Notes: generated from the letters alone by a model not told the origin. A DNA stretch of 5,296 nucleotides from Candidatus Bathyarchaeum sp. (GCA_003096255.1 PIXS01000418.1:1-5296); one strand, 5' to 3'. Counted from the stretch's first letter, positions 1 to 5,258 are shown. Numbers and translations are program-made.

Positions 1-51
1 ATTTTGGTTTCATTTTTCTATATGTTTTTTCTGTAGAACTGCTTCAAAACC

Positions 52-59
52 AATTTAAA
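52..59 (+). promoter_or_regulatory. TATA-like box of the small winged-helix gene
   Basis: The AATTTAAA stretch, preceded by AAAACC as a possible BRE, lies about 40 bases before the ATG at 99. Archaeal transcription usually starts some 25 bases downstream of the TATA centre, here near 80-84, which gives a leader of about 15-18 bases that just contains the GAGAGG site. This is pattern matching and has not been tested. Confidence 0.5.
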
Positions 60-85
60 CCAGTGAATTGTATTTAGTTGATTCC

Positions 86-91
86 GAGAGG
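86..91 (+). promoter_or_regulatory. Ribosome binding site that fixes the winged-helix start
   Basis: GAGAGG ends seven bases before the ATG at 99, an ideal Shine-Dalgarno distance. It argues for ATG 99 over the in-frame TTG at 78, which would put this site inside the coding region and would also start upstream of the predicted transcription start. Confidence 0.6.
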
Positions 92-98
92 CTATACA

Positions 99-329
99 AT
101 GCCAGCAGACACAATAATTCAGATACTGGAAAACGGGAAATGGCACAACCTCGAAGACATAACTCAAGAAACCAAACTGAATCCATCCAAAGTCCAACAC
201 ATAACAAAGTTTCTGGAACACTACAACTTTATCAAAATAAACGAAGCCACACAGAAAATAAAACTAAATCCGCCAATGAGCAAATTTCTAAAAAAGATAA
301 GACAGCTAGAAACAAAACACAACAAGTAG
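99..329 (+). CDS. Small winged-helix DNA-binding protein, putative transcription regulator
   Basis: This 76-residue protein has the size and helix pattern of a minimal archaeal winged-helix domain and nothing else. Helix 1 is about residues 3-11, helix 2 about 18-26 (LEDITQETK), and the recognition helix about 29-42, starting NPSKVQ. A two-strand wing covers about 43-56 (FIKINEATQKIKLN), and a final basic helix covers 59-70 and may help dimerisation. There is no ligand-binding domain, metal site or membrane segment, so any signal it senses cannot be read from the sequence. I infer that it is a DNA-binding regulator or a nucleoid-type accessory factor. The start is ATG 99, because GAGAGG sits seven bases before it. 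It converges on the glycosyltransferase operon with a 61-base gap and has its own promoter, so it is not part of that operon. Its targets are unknown. Confidence 0.8.
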   Translation: MPADTIIQILENGKWHNLEDITQETKLNPSKVQHITKFLEHYNFIKINEATQKIKLNPPMSKFLKKIRQLETKHNK

Positions 330-366
330 CAACCCAGTTTTGTACATAACAAGGAAAGTCAAACGT

Positions 367-409
367 GTTTTAGCTCACATTAGCTGGAGTTTAGTTTTTG
401 CTGTTTTTT
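367..409 (+). terminator. T-rich termination region for the winged-helix gene
   Basis: Downstream of the plus-strand stop codon are T runs at 367-370, 395-399 and 404-409. Archaeal RNA polymerase commonly terminates at such U-rich stretches without a hairpin. The last two runs lie inside the 3' end of the convergent glycosyltransferase gene, so the two transcripts would overlap at their tails. I see no comparably clear T run for the opposite transcript. Confidence 0.35.
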
Positions 410-1161
410 GTTCGCATACGCTCGTAAATCCAGCCTTTCAAAATCAGGGGTCTAACCCGTAAAAGGCTGTGACCCAAAGTCCTTGTGAAGCTGATTCCAA
501 GAGCGTAACGTGCACGACCACTAACTACCTGCCCACTAACCATCTTTCCAGGAGACAAATGCCGCAAATGAAACGTGGTTACAGCTAAATCTGCAACGCT
601 CTTGTAACCTTCCTTTGCTAAACACATGTCAAGATAAGTATCAGGAGCAGGAACATCCCCAAAGCCCCCAAACTTGTCCATAACAGACTTCAAAACCAGC
701 CTAGCCGCACCGTGGGGTTCTTTTCCAAGGGGCGCAAGACTGTAAGTTTTTTCCCATGCAAAATACAGCCTATTCCAGAACGTGTCAGGGTAAGTCACAA
801 CGTCTGCAGCAACAGAGCCAACATCACCACCCAGTTGAGGAACAAGTGCCTTGAAGAAGTTGACCGGAACTGCGATGTCAGCGTCAATTATGCTAACGTA
901 TTTGCCTTTTGCTCTGAGATATCCTGTTTGCAGGGTTTCGGCGTAGCTGTTTTTCCAGTTTTTCCATGTTTTTTCTATGACAGTAACATCGTATTTTCGG
1001 GCAAACTCTGCTGTTCTGTCGGTGCACCTGTCTGCAACAAACAAAACCTCACTTGGGAAGCATTCCAGAGCCTTCAGAAGAGGAGGAAGGGATTTGTCAA
1101 TGTAGTCTTCCTCGTTGTGGGCACAACATATCACCGAAATGAGTGGCTTGTTTGCTGTCAA
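391..1161 (-). CDS. Family 2 glycosyltransferase (GT-A fold)
   Basis: This 256-residue enzyme should transfer a sugar from a nucleotide donor to a lipid-linked or surface glycan on the cytoplasmic face of the membrane. The GT2 marks are clear. The N-terminal strand and loop LISVICCAHNEE (7-18) and the ADRCTDRT segment (43-50) bind the nucleotide. DAD at 93-95 is the metal-binding DxD motif. PDTYLD at 173-178 lies where many GT2 enzymes carry the ED pair with the catalytic base, so D174 or D178 may be that base. The C-terminal part from about 195 is basic and has no convincing membrane helix. The start is TTG 1161, with GAGGGA eight bases upstream and no other start in frame. It is the last gene of the operon, five bases after the aminotransferase stop, which suggests coupled translation. 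It may add the 3-acetamido sugar made by its neighbours, but donor and acceptor cannot be read from the sequence. Confidence 0.88.
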   Translation of the reverse strand: MTANKPLISVICCAHNEEDYIDKSLPPLLKALECFPSEVLFVADRCTDRTAEFARKYDVTVIEKTWKNWKNSYAETLQTGYLRAKGKYVSIIDADIAVPVNFFKALVPQLGGDVGSVAADVVTYPDTFWNRLYFAWEKTYSLAPLGKEPHGAARLVLKSVMDKFGGFGDVPAPDTYLDMCLAKEGYKSVADLAVTTFHLRHLSPGKMVSGQVVSGRARYALGISFTRTLGHSLLRVRPLILKGWIYERMRTKNSKN

Positions 1162-1166
1162 ATGGT

Positions 1167-2285
1167 CTATCCCTCGTCTGAAATCTCGTTTAACACATCC
1201 AGAATGTATTCAATGTCATCTTTAGTAACCAGAGGGTGAACAGGCAAACTTAAAACCCGTTTAGAAGCGTCTTCGCAGTTAGGACACGACACGTTTGTGT
1301 AGCCCAACTTGACGTAAAGAGGCTGATTGTAAATAGGTATAGGATAATGCACAGCAGAACCAACACCTTTGTCTGCTAATTGGGCTGAAAGCTCGTCGCG
1401 GCTGAGGGGATAGTTGTTTTCTACCCGTATTACGTACTGATGAAAAACGTGCTTCATGTCGGAAGCCACATAGGGCACAGTTAAGCCGTCGATTTGTTGG
1501 ATTCCTTTGCTCAAAAGTGCCGCGTTTTCGTTTCTTTTCTTGTTGAAAGCGTCAAGTTTCTTAAGCTGGACACAGCCAATGGCAGCGCACATTTCTATCA
1601 TGCGGTAATTGTAGCCCAAAAGGTCGTGCTGATACTTTTTGGTTTCTCCATGACTAATCAGTAAACGAGCTCTAGCTGCAAGGTCAGAGTTGTTGGTGGT
1701 TACCATTCCGCCTTCTCCAGCTATCATGTTTTTTGTAGCATAGAAACTGAAGCAGCCAAGGTCGCCAAGGCTTCCAGTTTTTTGTCCTTTGTATTCAGCT
1801 CCGTGGGCTTGGGCAGAATCCTCAACCAAAGCAAGGTTGTTGTCTTGTGCAATTTCTTTAAGGGCATCCATGTTAGCAGGTTGCCCAAACAAGTGAATGG
1901 GAATTATTGCTTTGGTTTTTGGGGTAATTTTTTCAGCCACGTCATCTGGGTCTATGTTGTAGGTTTTTGGGCAGATGTCAGCGAAAACGGGTTTTGCGTT
2001 TTGAAACAGCACACAGTTGCCAGATGCTACAAAAGAAAAAGCAGAGGTTATCACCTCGTCTCCTGCGCCTATCTGGAGGCTCTTGAGAGCTGTATCTAAG
2101 GCGATGGTGCCGTTGGTTACTGCAACTGCATGTTTTGCTCCGACGTATTCAGCAAAGGATTGTTCGAGTTCTTTTACTTTTTTTCCCGAAACCAGAAAAC
2201 CAGAGCGTAAAACATCAAGTACTGCGTTTTCTTCTTCTTGGTCAACATTAGGTTTTGCAATTGGAATTTTCCGAGTCACTGTCAA
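1167..2285 (-). CDS. DegT/DnrJ/EryC1/StrS nucleotide-sugar aminotransferase (WbpE/WlbC-like)
   Basis: This 372-residue, full-length PLP enzyme transfers an amino group, normally from glutamate, to a keto sugar bound to UDP or dTDP. Fold-type I features are intact. The phosphate-contacting segment VTNGTIALDTA is at 56-66. EDSAQAHGA is at 155-163, with D156 facing the pyridine nitrogen and Q159 stacking nearby. The Schiff-base lysine is K185 in FYATKNM, followed by GEGG at 190-193. The C-terminal HYPIPIYNQP (313-322) is typical of the sugar-modifying members. Next to an N-acetyltransferase gene, a 3-amino sugar product is most likely, as in the WbpE step towards UDP-2,3-diacetamido-glucuronate, but dTDP-3-amino sugars remain possible. 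The reading frame begins at TTG 2285, whose TTGA overlaps the TGA stop of the preceding gene. GTG 2279, two codons in, is better spaced from AAGGATG and could be the true start. Confidence 0.93.
   Translation of the reverse strand: MTVTRKIPIAKPNVDQEEENAVLDVLRSGFLVSGKKVKELEQSFAEYVGAKHAVAVTNGTIALDTALKSLQIGAGDEVITSAFSFVASGNCVLFQNAKPVFADICPKTYNIDPDDVAEKITPKTKAIIPIHLFGQPANMDALKEIAQDNNLALVEDSAQAHGAEYKGQKTGSLGDLGCFSFYATKNMIAGEGGMVTTNNSDLAARARLLISHGETKKYQHDLLGYNYRMIEMCAAIGCVQLKKLDAFNKKRNENAALLSKGIQQIDGLTVPYVASDMKHVFHQYVIRVENNYPLSRDELSAQLADKGVGSAVHYPIPIYNQPLYVKLGYTNVSCPNCEDASKRVLSLPVHPLVTKDDIEYILDVLNEISDEG
1170..1175 (-). promoter_or_regulatory. Ribosome binding site supporting a TTG start
   Basis: GAGGGA on the minus strand, eight bases before TTG 1161, overlaps the last two sense codons of the aminotransferase gene. 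No ATG or GTG lies in a better position, so this site is the main support for the TTG start of the glycosyltransferase. Confidence 0.55.
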
Positions 2286-2875
2286 TCATCCTTTTCGATT
2301 TTTGAGTAGTCTTCGTTAGGTATCTTGAATTCTTCGGCACATGCAGAACATGTCATCAAAACGTAGGCTTCGTTTTTCTTTGTCACTTCGAGTTTTCTTC
2401 CGCACGTGCATACGAAGCCTCTGATTCGGGCAGGATTTCCAAAAGCCAGAGCATACGATGGAACGTCACAGGTTACCACGCTTCCTGCTCCGATCATGGA
2501 GTACTCTCCTATGGTTACGCCGCAAACGATGGTGCTTCCTGCGCCGATGGAGCTTCCTTGTTTTACTTTTGTGGAAACAGTTTTCCAGTCTTTGTTAAAG
2601 CTCCGTGGATAAAGGTCGTTAGTGAAAACGACGTGGGGTCCAACAAACACGTTGTCTTCGAGGGTCACTCCTTCAAAAACTGTGGTACGGTTCTCCAGCT
2701 TTACGTTGTCTCCGATTGTTACGCCTCTTCCGACAGAAACGTAATCTGCAACCACACAGTTTTTTCCGATTCTAGCGCCACTCATTATGTGTACAAAATG
2801 CCAGACTTTAGTGCCGTCTCCTAAAATTACGCCATCATCAATGACTGCGGTTGGGTCAACGTAAGCTTTGGACAT
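2282..2875 (-). CDS. Left-handed beta-helix sugar N-acetyltransferase (WbpD/WlbB-like) with Cys-knuckle tail
   Basis: This 197-residue enzyme should acetylate the new amino group on a nucleotide sugar with acetyl-CoA. Residues 6-140 are hexapeptide repeats of the left-handed beta-helix trimer family, such as the turns around VILGDG, ARIGKN, VTIGDN and SSIGAG. WHFVHIMSGARIG (25-37) and VFVGPHVVFTND (76-87) are characteristic of the WxcM/WbpD/WlbB/FdtC group. H26, H29 and N86 are the candidate active-site residues. GNPAR (146-150) closes the helix. The tail carries C156, C158, C176 and C179, a CxC...CxxC pattern that looks like a zinc knuckle. I start at ATG 2875, which gives the usual family length and has GGGG seven bases upstream. 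A longer frame to 2959 adds 28 residues unlike the family and crosses a TATA-like box. It is the first gene of the operon, followed directly by the aminotransferase, which supports a joint 3-amino-sugar pathway. Confidence 0.92.
   Translation of the reverse strand: MSKAYVDPTAVIDDGVILGDGTKVWHFVHIMSGARIGKNCVVADYVSVGRGVTIGDNVKLENRTTVFEGVTLEDNVFVGPHVVFTNDLYPRSFNKDWKTVSTKVKQGSSIGAGSTIVCGVTIGEYSMIGAGSVVTCDVPSYALAFGNPARIRGFVCTCGRKLEVTKKNEAYVLMTCSACAEEFKIPNEDYSKIEKDD
2287..2293 (-). promoter_or_regulatory. Ribosome binding site with two candidate starts
   Basis: AAGGATG on the minus strand lies inside the last codons of the acetyltransferase gene. It ends only one base before TTG 2285 but seven bases before GTG 2279. 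Spacing favours the GTG, while the TTGA stop-start overlap favours the TTG. The two choices differ by two residues only. Confidence 0.45.
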
Positions 2876-2906
2876 TAAATTTCCCCAATCAATACTAACC
2901 CAGCAA

Positions 2907-2914
2907 CTAAATAA
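2907..2914 (-). promoter_or_regulatory. TATA-like box of the sugar operon
   Basis: TTATTTAG on the minus strand lies 32 bases before ATG 2875, with AAACTG just upstream. It would start transcription very close to the ATG, leaving a leader of about 10 bases. The match is weaker than the other boxes in this window, and readthrough from the upstream gene is an alternative. Confidence 0.35.
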
Positions 2915-2942
2915 CAGTTTACATGAAAATGAAACGTCTAGG

Positions 2943-2976
2943 AAAAAGTTTCGATTCAAAAACCAAACTGCAAAAA
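2943..2976 (-). terminator. Triple T-run terminator after the unrecognised small gene
   Basis: On the minus strand, beginning eight bases after the stop codon at 2984, there are three runs of five T, at 2976-2972, 2962-2958 and 2947-2943. They are spaced 14-15 bases apart and there is no hairpin. This fits archaeal U-rich termination and would separate the small gene from the operon downstream. Confidence 0.45.
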
Positions 2977-2983
2977 CTGGTGG

Positions 2984-3349
2984 TTATTTTGCTCTTCGTT
3001 TTTGTCTTTGTTCGCAGTCTCTGATGAATTTGAGGAGCATTTCCATGTCTTGGATGTCTATGTTGAGAAGGTTTCCGCCTAGGGAGAAAAGCAGGTTGGG
3101 TTTTTCCATGTTTTGTTTTTCGCGGTCTCTTAGCCAGCCGAGGGTAGCTTTTACTAAGTCTTCAGTTACGTCAACAAACAAGCCCGAGATAACGGAGTTC
3201 CCAAAATCGGGCAAATCAGGTATTGGTGGGGCATCTATGTTAACGTAGTAGTCTGTGTCTAGGTCGAGTTTGATTTGTTCTTTGAGTAGTGTCATTATTA
3301 GACTGTCGACAGCATACGAAACGCCGAAGATTAGAGACTTATCGCTCAT
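2984..3349 (-). CDS. Unrecognised 121-residue soluble protein
   Basis: I do not recognise this protein family. It has no signal peptide, membrane helix, cysteine cluster or clear catalytic motif. An N-terminal helix is likely at about 10-27. An acidic, proline-rich stretch follows at 30-49 (DLDTDYYVNIDAPPIPDLPD). A helix is likely at 62-80 and a strand at about 85-98 (NLLFSLGGNLLNI). The C-terminal helix from 99 ends in a strongly basic tail (RQKRRAK), so the protein has an acidic middle and a basic end. That could mean a protein- or nucleic-acid-binding adaptor, but this is inference only. The start is firm: ATG 3349 has GAGGA seven bases upstream and a good TATA box. It is read in the same direction as the sugar operon, 108 bases before it, but promoter and terminator signals suggest its own transcript. 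It diverges from the ECF-like gene. Confidence 0.8.
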   Translation of the reverse strand: MSDKSLIFGVSYAVDSLIMTLLKEQIKLDLDTDYYVNIDAPPIPDLPDFGNSVISGLFVDVTEDLVKATLGWLRDREKQNMEKPNLLFSLGGNLLNIDIQDMEMLLKFIRDCEQRQKRRAK

Positions 3350-3383
3350 TTTAGTGTCCTCAAAACACAGTAGAAGTTAATTA

Positions 3384-3393
3384 GATATAAAAA
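3384..3393 (-). promoter_or_regulatory. TATA box and leader of the unrecognised small gene
   Basis: TTTTTATATC on the minus strand is the cleanest TATA box in the window, 35 bases before ATG 3349. Transcription would start near 3362, giving a leader of about 13 bases that includes the GAGGA site at 3361-3357. Confidence 0.6.
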
Positions 3394-3527
3394 TCATGGC
3401 ATACGTCAAGTTCTGTAAATTCTGCAACTGAAAAAGAAACCCACAAAACCTTATTCCCATTGAATCCAGAAAAAAGACGCAGTGACACCGAGTTCCACAG
3501 TTTTTCAGCGTGGTTTTTGGCGTAAAG

Positions 3528-3536
3528 CATTTAATC
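3528..3536 (+). promoter_or_regulatory. TATA-like box of the ECF-like membrane protein gene
   Basis: CATTTAATC lies about 34-42 bases before ATG 3570, with GTAAAG upstream in the BRE position. The predicted transcription start near 3557 gives a leader of about 12 bases that holds the GGGGGA site. It also excludes the GTG at 3510 as a start. Confidence 0.5.
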
Positions 3537-3558
3537 AAAACAAAACTATGGAAAAAGC

Positions 3559-3564
3559 GGGGGA
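3559..3564 (+). promoter_or_regulatory. Ribosome binding site that fixes the membrane protein start
   Basis: GGGGGA ends five bases before ATG 3570. It decides between this ATG and the upstream in-frame GTG at 3510, whose 20 extra residues are basic and would have to be translated from promoter sequence. Confidence 0.5.
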
Positions 3565-3569
3565 CATAT

Positions 3570-4136
3570 ATGTGGAATAGCAAAGATTTGACGTTAATGA
3601 TTGTTTTTGCTGCTTTAGGAACAGTTTACACAGTTTTTGTTACGAACATGGCAAACCAAATTACAGGAATAGCTGGCGCATCATTTCTTTTCATAATAGG
3701 ATACGCAGTGTTCATCAGCGCCCAGCTGCTACTTTTCAAAGGAAGAAGATGGCGGTTTCTTGCCTCTTCAACAATATTTGTCGTGCTTATCATTCCAACT
3801 TCCTTTGCTGGGGCACCTTTCGACGTCTTTGCTCGGATACCAGTGGTAATTAGTGCAGGAATCTTGGACGTTATGTTTAACAGCGTGTATGGATATTTTG
3901 AAAAAAGAAACAAACTTCTCCTGCTGACCCTAATTTTCGCAGTAGAATACAACTTGGCAAGCCCATACATAAGCATAATATTCAATCACGTTTTTTATCC
4001 CCCAGAATACGTCACAGCTTTAGCTAACGCAGTTATGCTGATGGCACCAATAATAGTAATTGAAAGCTTAGCAGGCGGATACATGGGCTACAAAGTCTAC
4101 CAACGAACAAAAAAAGTGCAAACAGGCATAATCTAA
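3570..4136 (+). CDS. Six-helix membrane protein resembling an ECF transporter S component
   Basis: This 188-residue integral membrane protein has about six hydrophobic segments, roughly at 7-26, 36-57, 63-80, 88-107, 115-138 and 147-174, joined by short loops. The basic patch KGRRWR (58-63) follows segment 2 and EKRNK follows segment 4. Size, helix number, and the short N-terminus WNSKDLTLMIVFAALG leading into helix 1 match the substrate-binding S components of energy-coupling factor vitamin importers. Those bind a vitamin or related small molecule and work with the T protein and two ATPases, which are absent here, so a shared ECF module encoded elsewhere would be needed. The substrate cannot be assigned, and I see no riboswitch-like leader. 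The gene has its own promoter and ends 82 bases before the GT28-type gene on the same strand. It could also be an unrelated small membrane protein serving the glycan locus. Confidence 0.7.
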   Translation: MWNSKDLTLMIVFAALGTVYTVFVTNMANQITGIAGASFLFIIGYAVFISAQLLLFKGRRWRFLASSTIFVVLIIPTSFAGAPFDVFARIPVVISAGILDVMFNSVYGYFEKRNKLLLLTLIFAVEYNLASPYISIIFNHVFYPPEYVTALANAVMLMAPIIVIESLAGGYMGYKVYQRTKKVQTGII

Positions 4137-4177
4137 AAACTGCTTCCGTTCAAGCAAAAGAAACAACATGCACAAAC

Positions 4178-4184
4178 TTATATT
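4178..4184 (+). promoter_or_regulatory. TATA-like box of the GT28-type glycosyltransferase gene
   Basis: TTATATT, preceded by ACAAAC, lies 35 bases before TTG 4219 and predicts a start of transcription near 4205-4208. The resulting leader of about 12 bases has no Shine-Dalgarno match. Readthrough from the membrane protein gene is possible, as no T-run terminator lies between them. Confidence 0.5.
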
Positions 4185-4218
4185 CTGTTTAGGCTAAAAC
4201 TCGCTTAGCTGACTGTTC

Positions 4219-5178
4219 TTGAAAAAAACGAAACAAGTCTTGATAATGGCAGGTGGCGGAGGACACACAGGCTTTGCAATTGCAATAGCCCAGAGGCTAC
4301 AAAACAAGGCAACCATGACGTTTCTGATTCCAGAAAACGACACCCAAAGCCAAGAAAGACTAAACGGTTTCGGCAAAACTGTTGGCATACCAAAACCAAG
4401 AGGAGCAACAACAGGCACAGGAACGTTCCTCTACAACTTTGCTCGAGCCTTCACAGCTTCCATGAAAAAAGTAACAAAACAGTATGACGTTGCAGTCAGC
4501 ACAGGAAGCAACTTTTGCATACCACCAGCAATTACGGCATTCTTCAAAGGAGTTCCAATAATAAACATGGAATCAGAAGCACGTTTTGTTGCCGCATCTA
4601 AAACAGCACGGATTCTAAAACCCTTTTCAGCAATCACTGTTCTGCAGTGGCCAGACCAAAAAAAGTTCTTGAAGGGACAGGTTGTTGGACCAGTTTTTCC
4701 TAAACCTGAAAGTAAACCACGAAATGAGGGCTACATACTTGTAACTGGAGGAACCCTTGGATACAAAGCCCTGTTTGATACATTAAACCAAACAAACCTT
4801 AAGAACATTGTTTTGCAGACAGGACAGGTTGACCCCGAGCCTTACAAGAAAAGGCATCCGGATTGGAAGGTTTTTCGGTTCTCTTACAAGTTTAGTGATG
4901 TTATTGCGGGTGCAGAGGTTGTGGTTACTCATCAGGGCTCTGTTCCGCTGGAGGCTGCAGTTTACAAGAAGCCGTCTGTGATAGTGCCAAACCCTGAACT
5001 AAAACGCACGTTTCCAAAAGAAGATTCAGAAATATTCGCAACAAAGGTTGGTGCAACAATTCTGTCAGATGTCAGTTCTGAAAGTTTGCTTGCTGCAATA
5101 GAGAAAGCAAAAAACAAAAAAGTGCCAACCATAAAAGATGGCGCCGAAGTTTTGGCGGATATTATTTTGAGTTTTTAA
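4219..5178 (+). CDS. GT28-type glycosyltransferase, Alg14-Alg13 halves in one chain (Agl24-like)
   Basis: This 319-residue GT-B enzyme most likely adds N-acetylglucosamine from UDP-GlcNAc to a polyprenyl- or dolichol-diphosphate sugar on the cytoplasmic face. The N-terminal half is Alg14-like: strand KQVLIM, then the AGGGGHTG loop (11-18) with H16 as key candidate, and ESEAR (118-122) facing the cleft. The C-terminal half is Alg13/MurG-like: VTGGTLGYKALFD (175-187) and HQGSVPLEAAVYKKPSVIVPN (238-258), the donor-binding region, with E245 expected to contact the sugar nucleotide. Archaeal Agl24 and bacterial MurG share this two-domain layout, whereas most eukaryotes split it into two proteins. 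I see no membrane anchor. The start is TTG 4219: an in-frame stop lies at 4210, and ATG 4246 would remove the first beta strand. Bacterial-type EPS transferases are the alternative. The neighbouring amino-sugar operon supports a glycan role. Confidence 0.88.
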   Translation: MKKTKQVLIMAGGGGHTGFAIAIAQRLQNKATMTFLIPENDTQSQERLNGFGKTVGIPKPRGATTGTGTFLYNFARAFTASMKKVTKQYDVAVSTGSNFCIPPAITAFFKGVPIINMESEARFVAASKTARILKPFSAITVLQWPDQKKFLKGQVVGPVFPKPESKPRNEGYILVTGGTLGYKALFDTLNQTNLKNIVLQTGQVDPEPYKKRHPDWKVFRFSYKFSDVIAGAEVVVTHQGSVPLEAAVYKKPSVIVPNPELKRTFPKEDSEIFATKVGATILSDVSSESLLAAIEKAKNKKVPTIKDGAEVLADIILSF

Positions 5179-5200
5179 CGAAGATTGTTTCGTATTTCTG
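5171..5200 (+). terminator. Possible weak terminator after the GT28-type gene
   Basis: A T5 run at 5172-5176 covers the stop codon. A small hairpin, ACGAA at 5178-5182 pairing with TTCGT at 5189-5193, follows, and then ATTTCTG. The stem has only five pairs, so the T run may matter more than the hairpin. Confidence 0.3.
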
Positions 5201-5210
5201 AAATAGAAAA

Positions 5211-5219
5211 CATTTAAAT
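5211..5219 (+). promoter_or_regulatory. TATA box of the gene entering at the right edge
   Basis: CATTTAAAT, preceded by GAAAA, lies about 40-47 bases before ATG 5259. Transcription is predicted to start near 5240, giving a leader of 18-20 bases that includes AGAGG at 5246-5250. Confidence 0.55.
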
Positions 5220-5222
5220 CCT

Positions 5223-5242
5223 CTGAGTTATCGTTACCTCAG
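5223..5242 (+). repeat. Dyad CTGAG-N10-CTCAG, candidate operator
   Basis: CTGAG at 5223-5227 and CTCAG at 5238-5242 form a perfect inverted repeat with a 10-base spacer. It sits directly after the TATA box and spans the predicted transcription start, a usual place for an archaeal repressor site. Because most of the left arm would not be transcribed, an RNA hairpin is less likely than a protein site. Five-base arms can arise by chance. Confidence 0.35.
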
Positions 5243-5258
5243 TTTAGAGGCTTATATT

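Noticed and set aside
4..53. Inverted repeat TTGGTTT / AAACCAA upstream of the winged-helix gene
   Set aside because: The arms are seven bases of low-complexity sequence 36 bases apart, which is expected by chance in such AT-rich DNA.
712..1239. 175-codon open frame antisense to the GT2 and aminotransferase genes
   Set aside because: It mirrors two clearly coding genes, has a cysteine- and phenylalanine-rich composition with no known motif, and has no promoter or ribosome binding site.
2876..2959. 28-residue N-terminal extension of the acetyltransferase
   Set aside because: It has no resemblance to the family, would exceed the usual length, overlaps the likely promoter, and has no ribosome binding site, while ATG 2875 gives a standard N-terminus.
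3395..3430. Eleven-codon frame MAYVKFCKFCN in the divergent promoter region, with a CxxC like the start of a zinc-ribbon protein
   Set aside because: The ATG lies directly behind the minus-strand TATA box, there is no ribosome binding site, and the frame stops after 11 codons with no further cysteine pair downstream.
3495..3513. CCAC-N11-GTGG dyad in the divergent promoter region
   Set aside because: Four-base arms are too short to distinguish from chance, and they are not placed symmetrically to either TATA box.
3510..3569. GTG start adding 20 residues to the membrane protein
   Set aside because: It lies upstream of the TATA box, and the added residues are basic with no membrane character. 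ATG 3570 has GGGGGA at the right distance.
3548..3580. Ten-codon upstream frame overlapping the membrane protein start
   Set aside because: Its ATG lies before the predicted transcription start and has no ribosome binding site, so it is probably not in the transcript.
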